Source: Notospermus geniculatus
Taxonomy: Eukaryota > Nemertea > Pilidiophora > Heteronemertea > Lineidae
Assembly (NCBI GenBank): GCA_002633025.1
Contig: NMRB01000055.1
Span: forward strand, 540,096 to 604,095
Direction: 5' to 3'
Length of the DNA: 64,000 nt
Shown here: in pieces, positions 15,562 to 26,594 of the stretch
How positions within the stretch are numbered: the first letter of the stretch is position 1
How the letters are laid out: each line of letters starts with the position of its first letter
Made by a program: the position numbers and the translations under genes
Notes under the pieces: model-generated
Told to the model about the DNA's origin: nothing
Databases searched by the model: none
Seen by the model: the letters and a program-made list of their open reading frames with translations, nothing else

Positions 15562-18000
15562 CTATATCTCTGAGTCGGAAATTTCTTCCTCATTTTGAGG
15601 AGGCCATCTATCCACCTCTATCTTCTGAGCAACTGATTCATCTTCCACCTTGTACACCCTCTCTCTGGGTGTAAGAAGTTTGATTTGACTGCCATGAGTG
15701 ATGTGGTCATTATGCTGTGCTTTGACAAACTCTGTGATGTCCTCAATCTCTTGAATAAATTCTGTGCCGTAGCGTCGAAGAATCTGAAAGAAACAGTTAA
15801 CAGATTACCAAGAGTGCTGACACTAGAGGCAGTGACCACGAGCGAAGATGTACTGTGACAGGATCAAAGTATCAACACTGCCAACAGACTGAAAAGCCAG
15901 AGATAATTAATCCTATAGGGTCTGGGATTCGAACCCGCGACCTGTTGCTTTCTTAGCGGACGTCACCATAAGATTTCCTAAACAAGTCCCAATGTCCCCA
16001 TTAACAATGGGGCTACAGTGGCAATGGACAATGTAATTATCAGAACCCAAGCATTAATACCGGTACTGACATCTTTCTTGAGTCCTAGTTGAATGGCTCT
16101 CCTTTGCACCGACCCCCCAGTTGGATTATGATCGGGATCCCACTGTAAGCGGACCTCAATGTCTCTTGTGTCAATCTTTGCCTCTCTCTGTTTCTGAAAT
16201 GCAATAATTATCAGTACGGTACCAGTAAGGGTATGAAAATGATCAATTACCAGTACCGGTAGTTAAAGAATAAGAGTTCATGTATTGAAAAGAAGAATGG
16301 TTTTGCTGAAATCAGTTATGAACCTACAAGGCTTTTTCAATGAAATGTCTGTTTGAACCGAGAGTCATTCATCCTTGCTGCAAGATCATATATATTTCAT
16401 GTGCTAACCTGTATTGTATATGCCTTTGAGAGTATCTCATCCCAACCATCTTTGCTAATTTTCACAGCTAGAATTCTTTCCTGGTTTTGTTTGGTGGCCC
16501 AGCCTGACCGATACATCATCCAGAGAAAGTTTGTCTTGATCCATGACATACGATCAAAACTGTAGCCACCACCACCAAACCTGGAAGACAGAAATTCAAA
16601 CATCACAACTGGAACTGTGAGAATATATTGTGCTTATTTCGAACTGCCTGAGAACCTCAGGAAATCTTGGATGTGACAATTTCTCCAAGGAGCATTGAGG
16701 CAGTCATTGTATTTCTTCCGTCAGGGCTAACTTTGTAGCATTATTCATATTGCCCTGTTCCTCACTTGGATGGGGTCTTTCACTTGCCCAGCTTGAAAAG
16801 GCCCAAGGTACAAATCCACCACAGCTCACGCTAATACTGTCCCATGTGATGGTCTGAAAACCCAGGGTTGATTAAACCTAAATAGCCCGGGATTTGAACC
16901 CAGGGCCTGCCACCTGCCAAGCAGACATGATAATCACTAGGCTATCAAGGCTCCTCAATGAGGCAGTTAGATACATGCCAGCGAAGGCCTGTGACCTGAC
17001 TTTGTTCCTCTGTTTGAGGACATCTATTCTCCTTGTGTTCTTTCTTTTTGTCATCCTTGATATGAGACAGGTTATGATCAACTGTAGTTCATCATTTCTT
17101 GCATCATCTAACTTCATTATCATCACAAATAGAACTGTCTTAAAATGCACTTACTTTTGATCCTTCACTGCACTATCAGCAATCGCCTTCCTAAATGCCT
17201 GATAGACAACCACATGTTCATCTGTGTACTGGGCAAGAATGTGTTTGCCACTCTTGGGCCAATGGTCTGTCTTTTGTACTGCCCATGGCTCCAAGACCAG
17301 TTTAGTCCCCGAGGGAGAAGTTGAGGACACTGATTCAGACACCAAATCCTTCTTAATCTTTTCCTCTTCGTTGTCTTTTTCATTGTTGTCCCTTTGTTTG
17401 TCCTCAAGAGGATTCTCCTTCACAGTTGACCCCTCTTCTGAAAAGGTGACAAAAGGTGACTAACTTTTTCTTGTTTGCATTCTATTGACAACTGTAGTCC
17501 AAAATAAGAGGATACAAAGTTTTGATCTTAGAGGTTAAATGGGTGCACAGAGAACTAACTTTAGAAACCACAAAGCAATCCCAAGGGATGACTACCGGTA
17601 TTGGGAATTACACTGCGTATTTTGGAGAGACTGCATCAACTATACCTCACAACTCACCATTGGCTTCTTCTCGGACACTTGTACTGCTGCCCTTTGCAGT
17701 TTTCTTCCCTGCTCCTCCAGGGGTCTCAATCCCTCTCTTGCTCTGTCCACTACCGGGTCTTGTCCCACCTTCAAATCTGACACTTGTCCTGCTAGCACCA
17801 ACCTGTTTCTTACTCTGAGCACTTGCTGGTCTATCAGCCCTTTCTGTACCTTTTACATTACCCTGGCTGCCCTGTTGACTAGCTTGTTGTTTCTCCCCCT
17901 GTGATTGGTCGCCTGTGCTGTCTTCCGGATCTGTCTCAGGTGAGCATCTAAGCCATTGGTCAGAATCATCTGCAGCGGTCTGCTTACCATTATCAGACAT
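15562..18000 (-). CDS. DUF4291 domain-containing protein, 5 exons
   Basis: Minus-strand exons 18000-17658, 17437-17155, 16580-16409, 16193-16071 and 15783-15562 join in phases 1, 2, 0 and 0 to give 380 residues. The first about 150 residues are low-complexity, rich in Q, S, G, E and K, and probably disordered. The DUF4291 core begins near GKHILAQYTDEHVVVYQAF. It continues through the family hallmark FDRMSWIKTNFLWMMYRSGW (from F217), then VRLQWDPDHNP (about residue 280), RRAIQLGL and a QEIEDITEFV segment. The family occurs in bacteria, fungi and many animals; I know of no assigned function. The ATG at 18000 is preferred over an upstream in-frame GTG at 18039 because it follows a plausible leader. 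The gene lies tail-to-head behind SUDS3 on the same strand, 1.1 kb away, with separate splicing. Two SINE copies sit in its introns. Confidence 0.87.
15880..15985 (-). mobile_element. tRNA-derived SINE, copy 2 (head only) in DUF4291 gene intron
   Basis: The minus strand shows CGGGTTCGAATCCCAGACC, a perfect Pol III B box, and the shared tail words TTAATTATCTCTGGCTTTTC. It lacks the downstream part present in the other two copies. Confidence 0.7.
16715..16960 (-). mobile_element. tRNA-derived SINE, copy 3 in DUF4291 gene intron
   Basis: Best-preserved copy. On the minus strand the A box is TAGCCTAGTGATTA and the B box GGGTTCAAATCCC, followed by about 150 nt of family-specific body. Confidence 0.8.
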
Positions 18001-19089
18001 CTTAAAGTAGCAGCCTAGGCCCTTAGCCCACAAGCTCACTCCAAAAAGCTTAAGTTTTTGACTGAGATGTCCACTGAAACCAAAACATTAAGACATGGTG
18101 ATCACCGCCATCAAATGAACCTCCAGTCTAATATAGCAACATCCAAGATTAACCATCCATGCTTTACCTTCTGAATACTAGCATTGAGTGAGCTCTCCCA
18201 TGCAATGAAGCGTGTGAATACATGCATTTACCACAACCCATGCAGATATTGTGACATATCTTGCACAATGGATAGTAATATCATGCTTTATGGTTAATCT
18301 ACTTCTAGTACATGCAATATTCAGATGGGGTTCAACCAATATGTAGGTCTACCATTGACAGTTCAGCCTGTATGGATGTGAATGAGTCACCCTGGAAGGT
18401 CAATATTCCAGGGGGTGGAGGCACTGACATCATGTTGGGCACCTCATTACAGTCACCACCAGCAAAAATTGATGGCCTTTTATTTATCTATTTTTTTTGC
18501 TGCCAGTGTGTAGAAATGTAAAGCTCCCAGAATAGAAGCATATGTTGGATATGCCCATTCAGAAGTCTCAATGTGACATAGCTGATGTGCCAGCTCTGGG
18601 AGAGGACTCAACATGTCTATTAGAAGACTAAGTCACAATTCATTGTCTTACTTGGCATTAGACATAATAACAAAGTCGTCCTCCAGAAATTTAGCAAATT
18701 TTCGACCCCAACCAGGGTCTTCTTCAGGCTGGCACTTTCAAGTCAAGCTACCGGAAGTAATAACTTCTGGTAGAAGTATTATATAATTCTATAGAAGAAA
18801 TTCTAACTTGACATTAGAAGTATCCTATAATGCCAGATAGGATCTCTGACAACCTAGTTTTCAGAGAATCGAGGGATGGTTGTCAGGAGACAACATGAAC
18901 AGTACCACACAGTTTCTGCCCAAATCACCAACAAAAATGCTAACAATAATTAAACAAACACTATCAGAAGCAACACTAAATATACTGGAAGTGGTACATC
19001 AATATTTTATTTATAAAATATGCAAATAGTTTACATTGGTATGAATTGAATAGATTTCAGAAATGCATTCTGGTAATACAGTCCCAGAA
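18001..19089. other. Region between SUDS3 and the DUF4291 gene
   Basis: The 3' UTR side of SUDS3 and the promoter side of the DUF4291 gene, both on the minus strand. At about 18660-18740 a minus-strand GCCTGAAGAAGACCCTGG segment resembles 3' ends of retroelements. Otherwise nothing recognised. Confidence 0.5.
19006..19011 (-). promoter_or_regulatory. SUDS3: Candidate poly(A) signal of SUDS3
   Basis: AATAAA on the minus strand, about 80 bp after the SUDS3 stop codon. Confidence 0.55.
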
Positions 19090-22000
19090 TCAGTTGGTCC
19101 GTTTTCGTAAGTAGTATTTTCCTTTTGCAAGTTGTGTGAGGTATATCCGCAGTTTACAACTGTCCGTCACCTTTTTGATATAAATCTGCAATTAGACAAC
19201 AGATGATTTAGAAGAATGTGTACTGGTAGACTGAAACTCGATGACGTCATCACCATTTACTAGTGAAGAGACAGACAGTTAACACACCTCATAGGCCATC
19301 ACTCAGTGCTGAGGACATCTGCAGTGGTAGAAGAGTCATCTGTAGGTGTCATCAGAAAACTTACCTCTTGTGTTCCAACTGCTGATATAACACCTGGTAC
19401 TTTTCCAGTTTCTTTTGATTCCACAAATACTGGCTGCCCACGATGGAACCTGCAAGCAGAGAGACGATACATCCATCAGGCTACTCTATTGAGCTCCAAT
19501 TAACAAGCCAGTGATTAGGATTCCAGGAAAATCAAGATTTGGAATTGACACATGTTGAATGGGAAATGTACCAGATTTTGATGGTTCTATCCCATTTACA
19601 TTGGGCAGCATCAAAATCGTACGGTATGTTAAGTACTACCTGAGTGTATTCTTAACAAGTTGGTTGAAAGGAAAGCCACACCACCAATACAGGATTAGTC
19701 CACTTACCATCTCTTATCAAAATAGAGGCGGCCATCATCAATCCTAGCCTCGTGTATCCCATCACCCATACCACTAGTTTGTGATGATGCTGGCTTCCGA
19801 CTATTCAATGGTTTACCACCAACTTTATTGATGATTTTCAGATCTTCCATAATTGACATGTCATCGAGGGCATAGTTGAGCTGAGGTGGGCAAGGTCAAG
19901 GACAAAACACATGGTATTAGTCTAACTACCGTGCTACATAGGTGAACTTGACAGCTTATAAGCCAAAGATTAAAATCAATGAAAAGGATATCAGGTGATG
20001 GCTTTCTTCTCTTCTCCGGTATTGGCATCGGATCATTTGGTCTTCGACGCAACTTTCGGGTTGTAATTGGTTTCACCTCCATAGAATCTGCAGACAGATC
20101 ATTACAGGTTATCAAGCATAAGAAGAAAGAATGAGAAGTGATGTGCCAACCAGTTAGAATCAAATCTCTGAACTGTACAAATGAAAAAAGTAAAATTTGT
20201 GTCCTCACCTAAAAACTGAGTACCAGTTAATTCCACTGAATTCCTCTCTTGATCCATGTTTCTCCTTTTCTCCTCTAACTCATAGATTATATTTTCTTTC
20301 AATTCTATTTTTTTCTCCTCAAATTCCCGAACTGAATACTTCTTCTCATTGATGTATTCCCTCTCAACACTCTCAATCTAAAACGTGACACAGATAATTA
20401 ATTGTTGAAATGGGACAATGCAAAATTGGTCTGAGCTCAATACATTATTCAATCTGGGGCTGGAGGTGCCCCAAGCTATCAAGTCTGACCAGGGAGGGCA
20501 GGCAGTTAAACTGCCATAGAAACAAAGCATACCCTGGGCATGAATGGCATCGAGACGCCAACTCTATCTGAATGTTTTTCCAAATTTACAATTTCCTGAT
20601 AACCACCTCAGTGTTGAAGAACTCACCTCATACTCTTGCCATATCTCATTCAACCGGAGACGCTCTTTATACTGCTGCTCTATTTTCTTCATCCTTTTTA
20701 AATATTCCGGCAGTGTTCTCTCCTTTAGTTGTTGCAGCTGCTTCTTTAACTGAGCCAGCTTGTCCTGATACATCCTGTTCATAGCAGAAATACAACAGGG
20801 TTTATTGGTCACAAAATGGCAACATATATAAATGCAGACTTAATTCTGAATATCAAAATGCCAACTGAAACTTACTGTTCTTTTATTTCTGTGAACTCCT
20901 CCTCCTTTTTTATCATGTCAGTTTCGCTAGCATCTTCAGTGTCTGAAATTTGACATATTCAAATGTTATTGAAGGTCTTGACAAGGAATGGCAACCAACG
21001 CAATGGGGTGGTTCCACTTGATGATTGCCAGATCACACAGACTGTTGTATTGCCAATAGGGCCTGGAGGGCCCTCAAATCAAGAGAGCACGAAGGCAATC
21101 GGGCGAAGGCCCCTCATGGCCTCAAGTCGAGTTCAATTGAAAACGTATAGCCCTAGCCTAGGCCTATATACGATAAGCATGGGTTAACTGCATAATCCCC
21201 CACCACTAGGCCCTATAGGCCTAGAGGGGGTCAGTAAGAAGGGCTATTTTATTGTTAGGGTCAGGAACAGTCTTAGCATGCTTAGGGCATGTAGGCCCGT
21301 AGGGCTATAGGCCTTATCGCACCTAGCACATGGCTAATCAGCATAAAATCAGCGAAGCGGAAAAGGCCCAACCATCAGCGCCCCCGCAGTACATTCACAA
21401 TGCATCGCCCTGTGCATGGCCTGCATTTTTTGTAAACAATGGCCAATAAAAGCAACTTCCAAAAGCCGGATGTGCCAAAACTAACTAGCTACGTGGGAGG
21501 CGTTATGAAGTGATTCAAATCGATAAAATATTGACTACCGATCGTTCTCGCGATCGCAAAAAATCGATGGTTAATTCCAAAAGATTAGCACATGTCATGA
21601 TGTTATCATCATGGTGGCCCTCACGTGTCAGTTATTGACCAATCAGCGTGGGGTTGCACGATAATATGATAATGTTTTGGCGTTGTTTACATGGACTAAT
21701 CATCGATTTTTGGCGATCGCGAAGACGATCAGTGGTCAATAATTGATCCACTTGAATCACTTTATGCCGCCGCCCACGTAGCTAGTTAGTTTAGGCACAT
21801 CAGGCTTTTGGAAGTGACTTTTATTGGCCAATGTTGACAAAAAATGCACACCATGCATAGGGCGATGCATTGTGAATGTACTGCGGGGGCGCTGATGGTT
21901 GGGCCCTTTCCGCTTCGCTGATTTATGCTGATTGGCCATGTGCTAGGCTAGGTGCGATAAGGCCTTGTTAGGGTTAGGAACAGTGTTGGTGGTGGGTGAT

Positions 22001-22345
22001 TGCAAAAATGCCAATTTGTTCTCCACAGACTTTATCATGTTTATGGCTCATTTGCAGATTTGTGAATCCTGTAGGCTACATTCTGCTCTGTCATGACTGT
22101 TGTGTTGGCCTTGTTTACTCTCAACGACAACAACGACGATTTTTGTATCCGTCCGAAAAACGGCTAGTCAAAAACAACTCTGCTAAAAAATGAGGACAAA
22201 TAGGAACTTTGGTCATACCTTCATCTGATTGTCGACCTTCTGCTTCGACTAAATCTCGCTCATCGTCTAAATCAACGCTGTCATTATCATCAAATTCATA
22301 CTCATTGTAAGCGGCAGCGCGAGCGGCCGGTGATAAATACGCCAT
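19090..22345 (-). CDS. SUDS3: SUDS3 / SDS3, Sin3-HDAC corepressor complex subunit (8 exons, one AT-AC intron)
   Basis: Minus-strand exons 22345-22219, 20942-20876, 20774-20627, 20377-20209, 20087-19992, 19885-19708, 19449-19365 and 19185-19090 give 321 residues (human SUDS3 has 328). Recognisable order: acidic N-terminus with [12 protein letters not shown]; a long coiled coil ([31 protein letters not shown]); the signature [35 protein letters not shown]; then the C-terminal domain with [14 protein letters not shown] and [12 protein letters not shown]3 scaffolds HDAC1/2 in the Sin3 complex and acts in the nucleus. Intron 5 lacks GT-AG ends and only makes sense as an AT-AC U12-type intron; that join restores the SPAQLNY sequence shared with human. 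Intron 1 holds a 657-bp foldback element. A minus-strand AATAAA lies about 80 bp past the stop. Divergent from DERL2. Confidence 0.96.
19886..19991 (-). other. SUDS3: U12-type AT-AC intron of SUDS3
   Basis: A 106-nt intron whose 5' end reads ATATCCTTTT, a perfect U12 donor. It has the branch-site-like GTCCTTGAC (plus strand 19895-19903), and its 3' end is CCCAC about 11 nt beyond the branch A. Using AT and AC as borders joins KPSP to AQLNY in frame, matching the conserved SPAQ/PAPAQLNY region of SDS3 proteins. No GT donor gives an acceptable join. Confidence 0.92.
21309..21965. mobile_element. SUDS3: 657-bp foldback element in SUDS3 intron 1
   Basis: Two arms of about 260 nt are inverted copies. 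They start at AGGCCTTATCGCACCTAGC and pair through CAGCGAAGCGGAAA, CAGCGCCCCCGCAGTACATT, CAATGCATCGCCC and GCGATCGC. The arms are only about 85-90% alike and carry small indels. The loop is about 130 nt and non-coding. Confidence 0.85.
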
Positions 22346-22474
22346 TTTTAGACTAATGCCTGCCCTCGTAACACTCCACTACACGAGTAGTGTAGTAGCG
22401 AAGCATCTCGAGGGGGCAAGGGACCAGACAAACCACCTTGCGGGAGGAGGAGGAACGAAAATAATGGCAGCAAG
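22346..22474. promoter_or_regulatory. Compact bidirectional promoter between SUDS3 and DERL2
   Basis: 129 bp separate the two start codons of divergent genes. No TATA box is evident. The interval contains a short palindrome, CTACACGAGTAGTGTAG, and a purine-rich GGGAGGAGGAGGAA stretch. Both 5' UTRs must fit here unless non-coding exons exist, so core promoter elements probably overlap. Confidence 0.7.
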
Positions 22475-24572
22475 ATGGCAATGCTTCAAACTTTTCAGCA
22501 AGAATACATGCAAATGCCCCCAATTACGAGGGCATACACTACAGCATGTGTGGTTACAACATTGCTAGTGGTAAGATCTTCAGTATAGCATACAGAAACT
22601 GGAATTACATCTTCAGATTAATGCAAAAACAGTCATATATTGGCCACAAGATGCGATCAAAAATTCTTGACAAATCACAGTGCAACACATATGCCTATGG
22701 AGCGCCACATCAGCAATCACTGTTTGAGGTCGGCTTCAGCATTTTGGCTGCCAGCTTCAAATGTTCTTGGCAACACATTGGTGGATTGTCATTGAGTCTG
22801 TCTTGTTTTCTTCCAGCAATTAGAAATCCTGACTCCTTTCCATTTGTACTTCAATCCAGAGCTAATCTTTCATCAATACCAGGTAAGTTGAGCCGAGGTG
22901 ATAAAAAGAAGGGCTTCTTTTGCTGAATGGTGTTGTTATAGCAAAGAAATGACTTCAGAAGTCCAGGTATTTGACCAGAAGGTACCGTAATATTGCAGGG
23001 GTAGTGATGTGTGACTGTTATGTCGTCTGAATTCTGTTTAGGTGCAATTATTACCGATAATTGAACTAGGCCCCTAAATCATTTTCATTCCTTTACTTTC
23101 AGCTATGGCGGCTTGTCACAAATTTTATGTTCTTTGGGACAATAGGTTTCAACTTCCTGTTCAACATGATCTTCCTTTATCGTTATTGTCGGATGCTGGA
23201 GGAGAGTTCTTTTCGTGGCAGGACAGCTGACCTGGTCTTCATGTTCATTCTTGGAGGATTCCTCATGACTGTATCTTTTGTTCAAAGTTCCAAATATGTC
23301 CTTAACATATGGACGTAAATGACCTGTAGGTGGTGGCTTTCGTGGTGGCTTTGTATGGGACTTTTATGGTGTATTATCTAATGGAGAAATTGAGAAAAAA
23401 GTAAGATTACTTAGGCGATTATAGTATGGTGTTACACATAAATATTGCTGTCCACATTTTCCTTAACTCTATCCCAGATTGTTGCCCTTTTTGTAAATAT
23501 AGTATTCTTGGGACAAGCATTTACCATGATGATAGTGTATATATGGAGTCGAAGGAATCCTTATGTTAGAATGAACTTCTTTGGCTTGATGAACTTTCAG
23601 GCTCCATATCTGGCGTGGGTACTCCTAGCATTCTCTTGGTTGCTAGGAAATGTTATCACTGTTGATCTTATGGGTAGGTAGCTTTATCATTGTCTCATAA
23701 ACATTCCTATTATCATCACCATTATGACCATCGTCACGTCCCGTATGGTTATTGGTGCACAATGTGATTTTCTATGATTATTAATGTGATTTTCACACTC
23801 TGCCTTATAGCAAAAATAGATTTAAGCGAGCGAATCATTTGATGCTTACCATATTTGTTGTCAATGCAGTCATTTAGCTTACAAGTTAGCCTTAGTATTT
23901 TCTTCTTCAAGTATTGTAATCCTGAGTATTTCATTGGCAAATGAACCAGATCTCTTTCTAGCCCACTCTTTTTGCCATTTCAGGAATCGCCATTGGCCAC
24001 ATTTATTTTTACTTAGAAGACGTATTTCCTGAACAACCTGGTGGTTTCAAGATTTTAAAAACTCCTGCATTTCTGTAAGTAAAGGTTCATTCATGATCAT
24101 TGCAAAAATGTGTACCGGTACCATGATAGTCCTGATGTTGGAGGGAAGATTTATGATGGATGTCAGATTATCAGAATTCACCAGGACACAAGTAGTTTTG
24201 CACTGAGACTACCCTAATTGCAAGATGGGCAGATACTCTTAAGTAAACAGAACCCAACTAAAAACCTGTCAGTTGCCCAGAGCCACCCAATTGAAATCCA
24301 GCTGAAACAACATACGGTATACAATTTGCCCCATGAACATAAGCACACACTCAGTTCTGCTGTATTCTCCAGTGACCACCATAACAAGGCAACGTTTGTG
24401 TATTCACCATCCTGATAGTAATATTCATGAACTTGTCATTTTCCTTTGTTCCAGAGTCATGCTTTTTGATGCACCTCCTGATGACCCAAACTACGGTCCC
24501 TTGCCAGAAGAGGAGCGTCCAGGAGGATTTGCGTGGGGTGGAAGGGAAAATCAGGATAATGAAGACCAGTGA
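22475..24572 (+). CDS. DERL2: Derlin-2, ER-associated degradation membrane protein (6 exons)
   Basis: Exons 22475-22570, 22817-22882, 23103-23270, 23478-23673, 23984-24074 and 24455-24572 join in phases 0, 0, 0, 1 and 2 to give 244 residues (human DERL2 has 239). Diagnostic stretches are [27 protein letters not shown], the rhomboid-like WR at 56-57, [34 protein letters not shown] and [13 protein letters not shown]. Derlins are multipass ER-membrane pseudoproteases that thin the bilayer and help extract misfolded proteins for ERAD with p97. The start is ATG 22475 (MAMLQTF), with a second in-frame ATG two codons on. Intron 3 has U12-type signals. The tail keeps ERPGGFAWG but then reads [10 protein letters not shown], so the usual p97-binding SHP box appears altered. 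The DERL2 rather than DERL1 call rests on the [11 protein letters not shown] and FAWG segments. Confidence 0.96.
23271..23477 (+). other. DERL2: U12-type GT-AG intron of DERL2
   Basis: Intron 3 starts GTATCTTTTG, one base from the U12 consensus GTATCCTTT. It carries a perfect U12 branch site TTCCTTAAC at 23459-23467, 10-12 nt before the acceptor CCCAG. It splits FLMT from IVALF in phase 0. Confidence 0.82.
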
Positions 24573-26424
24573 GGATGCATTGGATCTGATAACCAAAGAG
24601 TCACATGGAAAGTACATATTTTCTTAGTTTGAGGACTGTCCATTATCTGTCAAGGGAAATGCTGCAGTTGTTCAGTAGATACATCATGATATGAGTTGCT
24701 AATGTTTCATTGTACTCCAGACAGTCAGTCACCAAGCATGCCAGGTGATTGTGAATGTGCCAGGGCTTCTTTTGATAGTATGGAATTTGTACTCTTCTCC
24801 TCTGCAATGCTTTGGAGGTTACTTCTTACCCTCTTAGTATTGTCCCCTTTGTATTTCATGATGGATAAGTTGCATTACAATGCACAGGGCTGAAGGGGGC
24901 CTGCAGTGTATTTGTACTGTGATTAAATCATATGGTGCCTGAATTACCTGCTAACTGATGTTTAAGGGACCATTCTGTTTTCAAGGAAAATGTAGACACT
25001 TCCCTTGTACATGTAATCTAAGTCCTTTGTGATCTTCATTGTGCCTGTCATTTAGTTCTCATATCTATTGGTGCCCTTGTTTCATGAATCCAAAAATATT
25101 GTATTCTGCTATATATTTGTCAAAATTCTCACCTTCACAGTATACAGAGTAGTTTGTGTCTGTCAGGACTGGTGCCATTAATTGTTACTTATGTGTAGAA
25201 GATCTATTTATTACTTATTTGTAGAAGACACATGCCCTCGAGAGGAGTATCCTTGTAGCCAGTGCGAACAGCTGATCTGTATGAGACAGATAACCACATA
25301 ATGTCCTTTATATAGACATCTCGCTCCTCTTCCCACACTTGCACACATGAAGTCTGTGTGAGTGGATGAAGAGGAGCGAGGTACCGGTATTAAGACACCT
25401 GCTGTGGGTGGATGGCGTTTGCCATGCTGTGGTGAAGCAAGATTGTTGCCAACAATAAACTGGTCCAAGTTATTCATTCCTGTGTTTAGGTTTGTCCATG
25501 TTATGTAGTGTCTGCGCTTGGTCAAACATGATGATACCTCTTCAATGCTGTGGAACGACACTGGTTTTCTTGTGGTCTTGCTCAACATCTCAGATCAGTT
25601 ATTATTGTGGGGAACTTCCATTCAAATATCCTTGGACACCGTCATGCCTAGCCGAGCCGTGGTGGTCTTACATCGCCAAGTGTGGGTTCAAATCGGTAGT
25701 GTGGTTGAAGATTATGACCACAGTCATAAACTCCTTACAATTTAGGCATATCGAGAAGCTGTCTTTGGACGCCGAGTGTTTCAATTCCCAGAAGTTGTAG
25801 TGGGCTACTTGTAATGACTGTCCATCCTTTGTGCTATTAGGCATACAGTTGGAATCAGCTGACCTTTGTTATGGGCAGCTTTCTTCAGAAGCTCCTTGGT
25901 CACAGGCCTGATTCAAGGACTAACAACAACACATGTTTCAAATGATGATAACCAGCAACAGTTTTTATTATGACAAAGAGAAACTTGCAATATACAAGAA
26001 GAGGGCAGTAAATTGAGTTTCTTCTGGTTTGAAGTAAAAACAGTAATAGTCAAAATAAGGTATCAATATTTTCAAAATACATATAAAGTATGTATAGAAA
26101 CAACACACATACCCAAAACTTGTCAAGAATACGTTACAAGGGTTGCAAAAACACCAAAACAATGATTACAATGGCATACTGGTGAGAGGGGATGGACATG
26201 GTAGTGGGGACCAAGACTGACTAGGGGAAACATGAGCACCACAATACAGCCAATGTCTTGATGCCAAACATGAAAACATACATACAGAACAAAATTGTCA
26301 TTTCCAGCAAGTCTGGTGTTCTAGAAGTGCAGTTTCACTCGGGAAACTGCATGGTACTAACTGGCGTTTCTCAAAGAAAGACGAAACTGTCTGTGTAGAG
26401 AGTAAAGTCATTCAGATATATTGG

Positions 26425-26567
26425 CAGGGTTTCCGCCAGAAATATTTTTGAGGGTATTCAGTTCTTCCAAATCAGCAAAAAAAACCATGAAATTAAAGAA
26501 AATGGCCCTTTTCTTTTCCTTTGAGGGTACTCACAGCATACCCTGCGTACCCTCTGGCGGAAACACT
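26425..26567. mobile_element. MITE-like element, about 143 bp
   Basis: Inverted termini GTTTCCGCCAGA / TCTGGCGGAAAC with subterminal GAGGGTA repeats. Non-coding. Confidence 0.7.
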
Positions 26568-26594
26568 GATTGGATCTGACGATCTGCTGAATTC

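Noticed and set aside
16880-16957. Possible tRNA gene (minus strand)
   Set aside because: A and B boxes are good but no acceptor stem or sound anticodon arm can be paired, and the block continues into a repeated SINE body.
19915-19991. SUDS3 exon 5 extended through DILFIDF to a stop
   Set aside because: The extension is the U12 intron; the AT-AC join restores the conserved sequence, whereas read-through truncates the protein.
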